Position numbers and translations under genes: made by a program
Notes under the pieces: generated by a model
Databases searched by the model: none
Seen by the model: only the letters and a program-made list of their open reading frames with translations
What the model was told of the DNA's origin: nothing
Shown: in pieces, positions 21,557 through 24,052 of the stretch
Layout of the letters: the number at the start of each line of letters is the position of its first letter
Position numbering within the stretch: position 1 is the first letter of the stretch
Assembly: GCA_051005235.1 (NCBI GenBank)
Contig: JBPCJO010000091.1
Span: 1-24,052, forward strand
Direction: 5' to 3'
Length of the DNA stretch: 24,052 nucleotides
Source of the DNA: JALQXV01 sp051005235
GTDB lineage: Bacteria; Patescibacteriota; Saccharimonadia; Saccharimonadales; 2-12-FULL-41-12

Positions 21557-22390
21557 ATGAACTCCCGAGAAGTTAACTTACCGCGTACCGAATCTGCCTT
21601 TGGCGATTTGTCGGCAGACTTGCGTTACGGCTACGGCGAGCACGTTAACCCGACGCTCGTTGCTGGCGATGATGTAGTTATCGAACTAGGGGCTGAACCA
21701 TTTGACCCAAACGTTCACGACATGACAGATATTGACCAGACGCTTATCGAAGGCTTAATGACCGATCGGCCCCATGTGCCCGTCGGCTTAGCCAGTCGTC
21801 CGCTTAAGGTAAGCCTTATCCAAGATAAGATGACCCGGCAAGAACATTCACTCATTGGTAAGCAAAAAATTGGCTTGTCTGACATGCTTGCTCAATCAAT
21901 TGAGCTGGCGCTGCCCAACACCGACCCGGTGACTGGCACGATTGTTACCGACCAAATCGTAGATCGCCACGATTTGCGGCATATTGCCAAGGCAAACAAC
22001 CGCCCAGATGGCGTTAAGCAGATTGAATGGTTAGCCGTTAGTGGTTTATCTGTGGTTATCAGCGACTTCCAGAATATGGAGTTTGCACCCGGTAGCCTGC
22101 GTGATGTAATCGCTATAAAGTTAAATCACCTGATTGAGCGGACCGTACCACGAAATATTGGTATGTTGGCGCTCGGAGGGGGAGTGGAGTTGAATACTGC
22201 TAACCGACGCGAGGTTAAAGCATATAATAAGCTGCTCGATCGTGAGCACGAAAAAGTTATGTCTGCTTTGCAGGCGGCTGGTGCCCGTGTGGTTCCGGTT
22301 GCAATCGATGGACGGATTAAGCCGCATAGTTTTAATGTGAGCGCAGCTGACTCACTGCTTGCAAAAGCAATTGAAGCATCAGCGCGGTAA
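21557..22390 (+). CDS. DUF58-like protein of the MoxR operon
   Basis: A 277-residue soluble protein that begins 4 bases after moxR with no clear ribosome site, so it is probably translationally coupled. The middle shows LSVVISDFQNMEF, matching the conserved strand (VVISDF) of DUF58/VWA-like proteins. After it come DVIAIKLNHLIERTVPRNIGMLALGGGVELNTANRREVKAYNKLLDREHEKVMSALQAAG, equivalent to the DUF58 stretch of D/E-x-G, then an Arg-Tyr-type helix, then the last strand. The classical DUF58 N-terminal membrane helices are absent. The N-terminal 110 residues (SADLRYGYGEHVNPTLVAGDD) are not recognised. As the third gene of a VWA-MoxR-DUF58 set it is expected to be the ATPase partner. DUF58 assignment is by context and a limited motif match. 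Confidence 0.6.
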   Translation: MNSREVNLPRTESAFGDLSADLRYGYGEHVNPTLVAGDDVVIELGAEPFDPNVHDMTDIDQTLIEGLMTDRPHVPVGLASRPLKVSLIQDKMTRQEHSLIGKQKIGLSDMLAQSIELALPNTDPVTGTIVTDQIVDRHDLRHIAKANNRPDGVKQIEWLAVSGLSVVISDFQNMEFAPGSLRDVIAIKLNHLIERTVPRNIGMLALGGGVELNTANRREVKAYNKLLDREHEKVMSALQAAGARVVPVAIDGRIKPHSFNVSAADSLLAKAIEASAR

Positions 22391-22416
22391 GCATAAGTAT
22401 GTTTTATTTAATATAC

Positions 22417-22477
22417 TTGACAATATAAAAATAGTTTGCTATAATACATAACATAAACCGTCAGTAATGCTAACGGT
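22417..22477 (+). promoter_or_regulatory. Promoter and leader hairpin of surface gene A2
   Basis: TTGACA (22417-22422), a 17-base spacer and TATAAT (22440-22445), a consensus promoter. In the leader, ACCGTCAG pairs with CTAACGGT (22457-22477) except for one mismatch around TAATG. AAGGAG (22487-22492) then stands five bases before the ATG at 22498. Confidence 0.8.
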
Positions 22478-22497
22478 AAAATTATTAAGGAGATAGT

Positions 22498-23922
22498 ATG
22501 TCTGAACGAGAACCAACAATTAACGAAGCTCAAGAACATCGACGCAACCCTCGGGCCTTAGCAGTAGGTGCATTGGCAGCAGTCGTCGTGGCTACTGGCT
22601 TTGCTGTTACTAGAAATGGTGCTGAAGAGAAATCAGCCAGTGCAGCAAGCGCCGGTAACACTAACGTTGCCTGTGGAACCGTAACTGGTTTTGAAGACTT
22701 TTCAACAAATGCCAGTCAATACGGAACCGAAAACTTTTTGCCGGTTGCCAGTCCCCAAGGTATCGATAACGCAAAAGAAGCCCAAGACTATATAAAAGCC
22801 CTTTGTGGCGGTGAAGATGGTCCTTTCGGTAGCAAGGTTGACGCAAGCTCAGAGGCTGCGATTATGTCTGCCTTAACCGAACAAGCCACCGACAAGAAAG
22901 ACTCGACTCCTATTAACTATGATTATGTAAATGTTTTTAACCGCGCTAAAGCTGGTTATGATGCCGAAGGTGGTGTTAAAAAAGCTAATACAGACTTAAA
23001 GACTACTACCGGTATTTTAAAGCAATCCGTTAGCTACACACCGAACTTTGCAGGCGAAGGCCAATTAGTCACTAAGATGGTAGCTATCCGTAACCTCGAG
23101 ACCAATGTAGTTACTGGTATGGAACTTCAGCCCCGAAAAGTCAAAGAAGATGACGAAGGCCGCGCTTTAGGCGGTGTTCTCGTTAAGATGCCTGCTGGTG
23201 AGTCAAAAGGTATTGATGGATTCAACGAATTCTTAATAACTAGTGACGGTGAAATTTACCTCCGTGGTGTTGTCACAACAAATGGTGCCCAGGGCAAAAA
23301 GACCAGCGGTGCCAGCAAGCCTACTCCAAAGAAAAAAGGTGAAAAGCAAGATAATAGCCAAAAGGCTGCACCTATCAAAACTACCGAAGACGATAATAGC
23401 GGTATCGTTGGTAAGCCACAGACTAAAAAAGGTGGCGCCAGCGGTCCTACTGCCAAGGCTCCAAGTACCAGCAATAAGGACAAAAATGCCAAAGGCAACG
23501 GCGGCAAGTCTAACGATGGTAAGGGCAAAGGCCCACAAGCTCCAACTGGCGGCAGCGGCCCAGGTAAAGGTCCCGGCACTGGCGGCGGCGGCGAAAGCGG
23601 CCCAGGCTGTGGCGCTTCATGCGGCAGCGGTTCTGGCGGCGGCGGTGGCGGCGGTGGCGAAAGCGGCGGCTGCGGCTCTTGCGGCGCTGGTTCTAGCCCG
23701 ACTACTCCAGATAGTGGCCCGACTACTCCGACTACTACCCCGACTACTCCCGGTACTACGCCAACTACCCCAAACAGGCCTCCTCCACCACCACCACAGA
23801 CAACTCCTCCACCACCTCCACCACAGACAACTCCTCCTCCACCACCACCAACCACAACCACTCCTCCGCCAACGGTCAAACCCCCAATGACCTCATGTGA
23901 CCCCAACATCGACGTCTGTTAA
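22498..23922 (+). CDS. Exported protein A2 with Gly/Cys- and Pro-rich tail ending SCDPNIDVC
   Basis: A 474-residue protein of unrecognised family. A 20-residue polar start (SEREPTINEAQEHRRNPR) precedes a membrane or signal helix (LAVGALAAVVVATGFAV, about 21-37). The ectodomain (about 55-260) has two Cys (NVACGTV, KALCGGE) and a late beta-rich part (GQLVTKMVAIRNLETNVVTGMELQPR, FLITSDGEIYLRG). The rest is low complexity: a basic Lys/Gly/Ser linker, a Gly-rich stretch with GCGASCG and GGCGSCG, then TTP repeats and polyproline blocks, ending PMTSCDPNIDVC exactly as A1. The N-terminal plan is the same as A1 (polar, helix, ectodomain, Pro/Thr tail) but the ectodomain is unrelated by eye. Partial gene B2 follows 39 bases later. 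Probably a surface stalk-like or secreted protein; function unknown. Confidence 0.75.
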   Translation: MSEREPTINEAQEHRRNPRALAVGALAAVVVATGFAVTRNGAEEKSASAASAGNTNVACGTVTGFEDFSTNASQYGTENFLPVASPQGIDNAKEAQDYIKALCGGEDGPFGSKVDASSEAAIMSALTEQATDKKDSTPINYDYVNVFNRAKAGYDAEGGVKKANTDLKTTTGILKQSVSYTPNFAGEGQLVTKMVAIRNLETNVVTGMELQPRKVKEDDEGRALGGVLVKMPAGESKGIDGFNEFLITSDGEIYLRGVVTTNGAQGKKTSGASKPTPKKKGEKQDNSQKAAPIKTTEDDNSGIVGKPQTKKGGASGPTAKAPSTSNKDKNAKGNGGKSNDGKGKGPQAPTGGSGPGKGPGTGGGGESGPGCGASCGSGSGGGGGGGGESGGCGSCGAGSSPTTPDSGPTTPTTTPTTPGTTPTTPNRPPPPPPQTTPPPPPPQTTPPPPPPTTTTPPPTVKPPMTSCDPNIDVC

Positions 23923-24052
23923 CCAACTAAGTATCTAAATAAGCAATAAGGAAACAACACTATGAACCTCACACTTCCAATCAAACGAACCGTCCTAAGC
24001 GCTCTCGCCATCACCACCCTGATGGCCAGCAGCCTCAGCGGCGTAGCCACAG
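23882..24052 (+). repeat. Direct repeat copy 2: A tail, spacer and B signal peptide
   Basis: Second copy of 18371-18541, cut by the window edge. It is identical through the A tail and the 39-base spacer, with four differences in the B signal-peptide codons. Confidence 0.92.
23962..24052 (+). CDS. LPXTG-type surface protein B2, 5' part (continues outside window)
   Basis: Only the first 30 codons are inside the window. They encode a signal peptide nearly identical to that of B1 (MNLTLPIKRTVLSALAITTL, then MASSLSGVAT), with Ser6 to Pro and Thr11 to Val as the visible changes. The start has the same AAGGAA ribosome site 8 bases upstream. By analogy with B1 it should be a secreted, sortase-anchored protein, but the mature part cannot be seen. 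It follows A2 with the same 39-base spacing as B1 follows A1, so it is the second half of a duplicated A-B unit. Confidence 0.82.
   Translation, partial: MNLTLPIKRTVLSALAITTLMASSLSGVAT

Noticed and set aside
23700..23880. Short repeated units that could suggest a CRISPR-like or tandem array
   Set aside because: They are in-frame ACT-ACT-CCG and CCA-CCT codon repeats encoding Thr/Pro, with no spacers of constant length.
23256..23909. Long minus-strand reading frame (217 codons) opposite A2
   Set aside because: It is a mirror of the Pro/Gly-rich low-complexity tail and translates to polyproline and polyglycine. Its first residues match another shadow frame at 18102-18398 only because the DNA repeat is the same. 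No ribosome site or promoter.
1..24052. Recoded TGA (glycine) as in Gracilibacteria
   Set aside because: TGA ends thrC, murD2 and the PaaK-like gene at expected lengths, twice within ATGA overlaps, and no recognisable gene contains an in-frame TGA.

Overview
The window most likely comes from a member of the Patescibacteria (CPR), probably a less reduced, environmental Candidatus Saccharibacteria (TM7). This is inferred from gene content and style, not from a marker gene. The reasons are short compact genes, moderate GC, a MurD2/MurL-type peptidoglycan pair, secreted Pro/Thr-rich and LPXTG-type surface proteins, and a mixture of Shine-Dalgarno-led genes with several apparently leaderless ones. 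TGA is used as a normal stop (thrC, murD2 and the PaaK-like gene all end in TGA), so the glycine-recoding CPR groups are unlikely. No rRNA, tRNA or CRISPR array was seen.

Left part (1-6275): the 3' part of a surface protein gene; a ribbon-helix-helix/PIN toxin-antitoxin pair with a palindromic operator; an unknown 113-aa gene; threonine synthase; a small hypothetical with a Cys-rich signature; an aldo/keto reductase; a 35-aa KGG-type stress protein; and a DedA-family membrane protein. The 3' end of thrC carries a 168-bp almost fully palindromic insertion (MITE-like) that supplies its stop codon. A decayed second copy of the thrC tail, without the insertion, lies 0.8 kb downstream.

Middle part (6275-17252): folD (one-carbon metabolism) faces an apparent minus-strand operon of aminotransferase, receiver-only response regulator, murD2 and murL. 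MurD2 adds L-Glu to UDP-MurNAc-L-Ala and MurL then epimerises that residue to D-Glu, replacing the usual MurI/MurD route. Next comes a PaaK-like adenylate-forming enzyme that overlaps a ThiF/E1-like adenylyltransferase, with a convergent Acg-type nitroreductase. A large membrane sensor histidine kinase follows.

Right part (17253-24052): a surface and assembly region. Gene A1 (exported, Pro-rich tail ending SCDPNIDVC) is followed by B1 (secreted, LPATG sortase motif) and a terminator. A leaderless promoter then drives a three-gene operon: membrane VWA-like protein, MoxR AAA+ ATPase, DUF58-like protein. After this the layout repeats: A2 (a different ectodomain but the same SCDPNIDVC end) followed by the start of B2. 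A near-identical 171-bp direct repeat spans the A tail, the intergenic gap and the B signal peptide, with a 5,511-bp offset. This duplicated surface-protein cassette enclosing a MoxR/VWA module is the most striking feature of the window.
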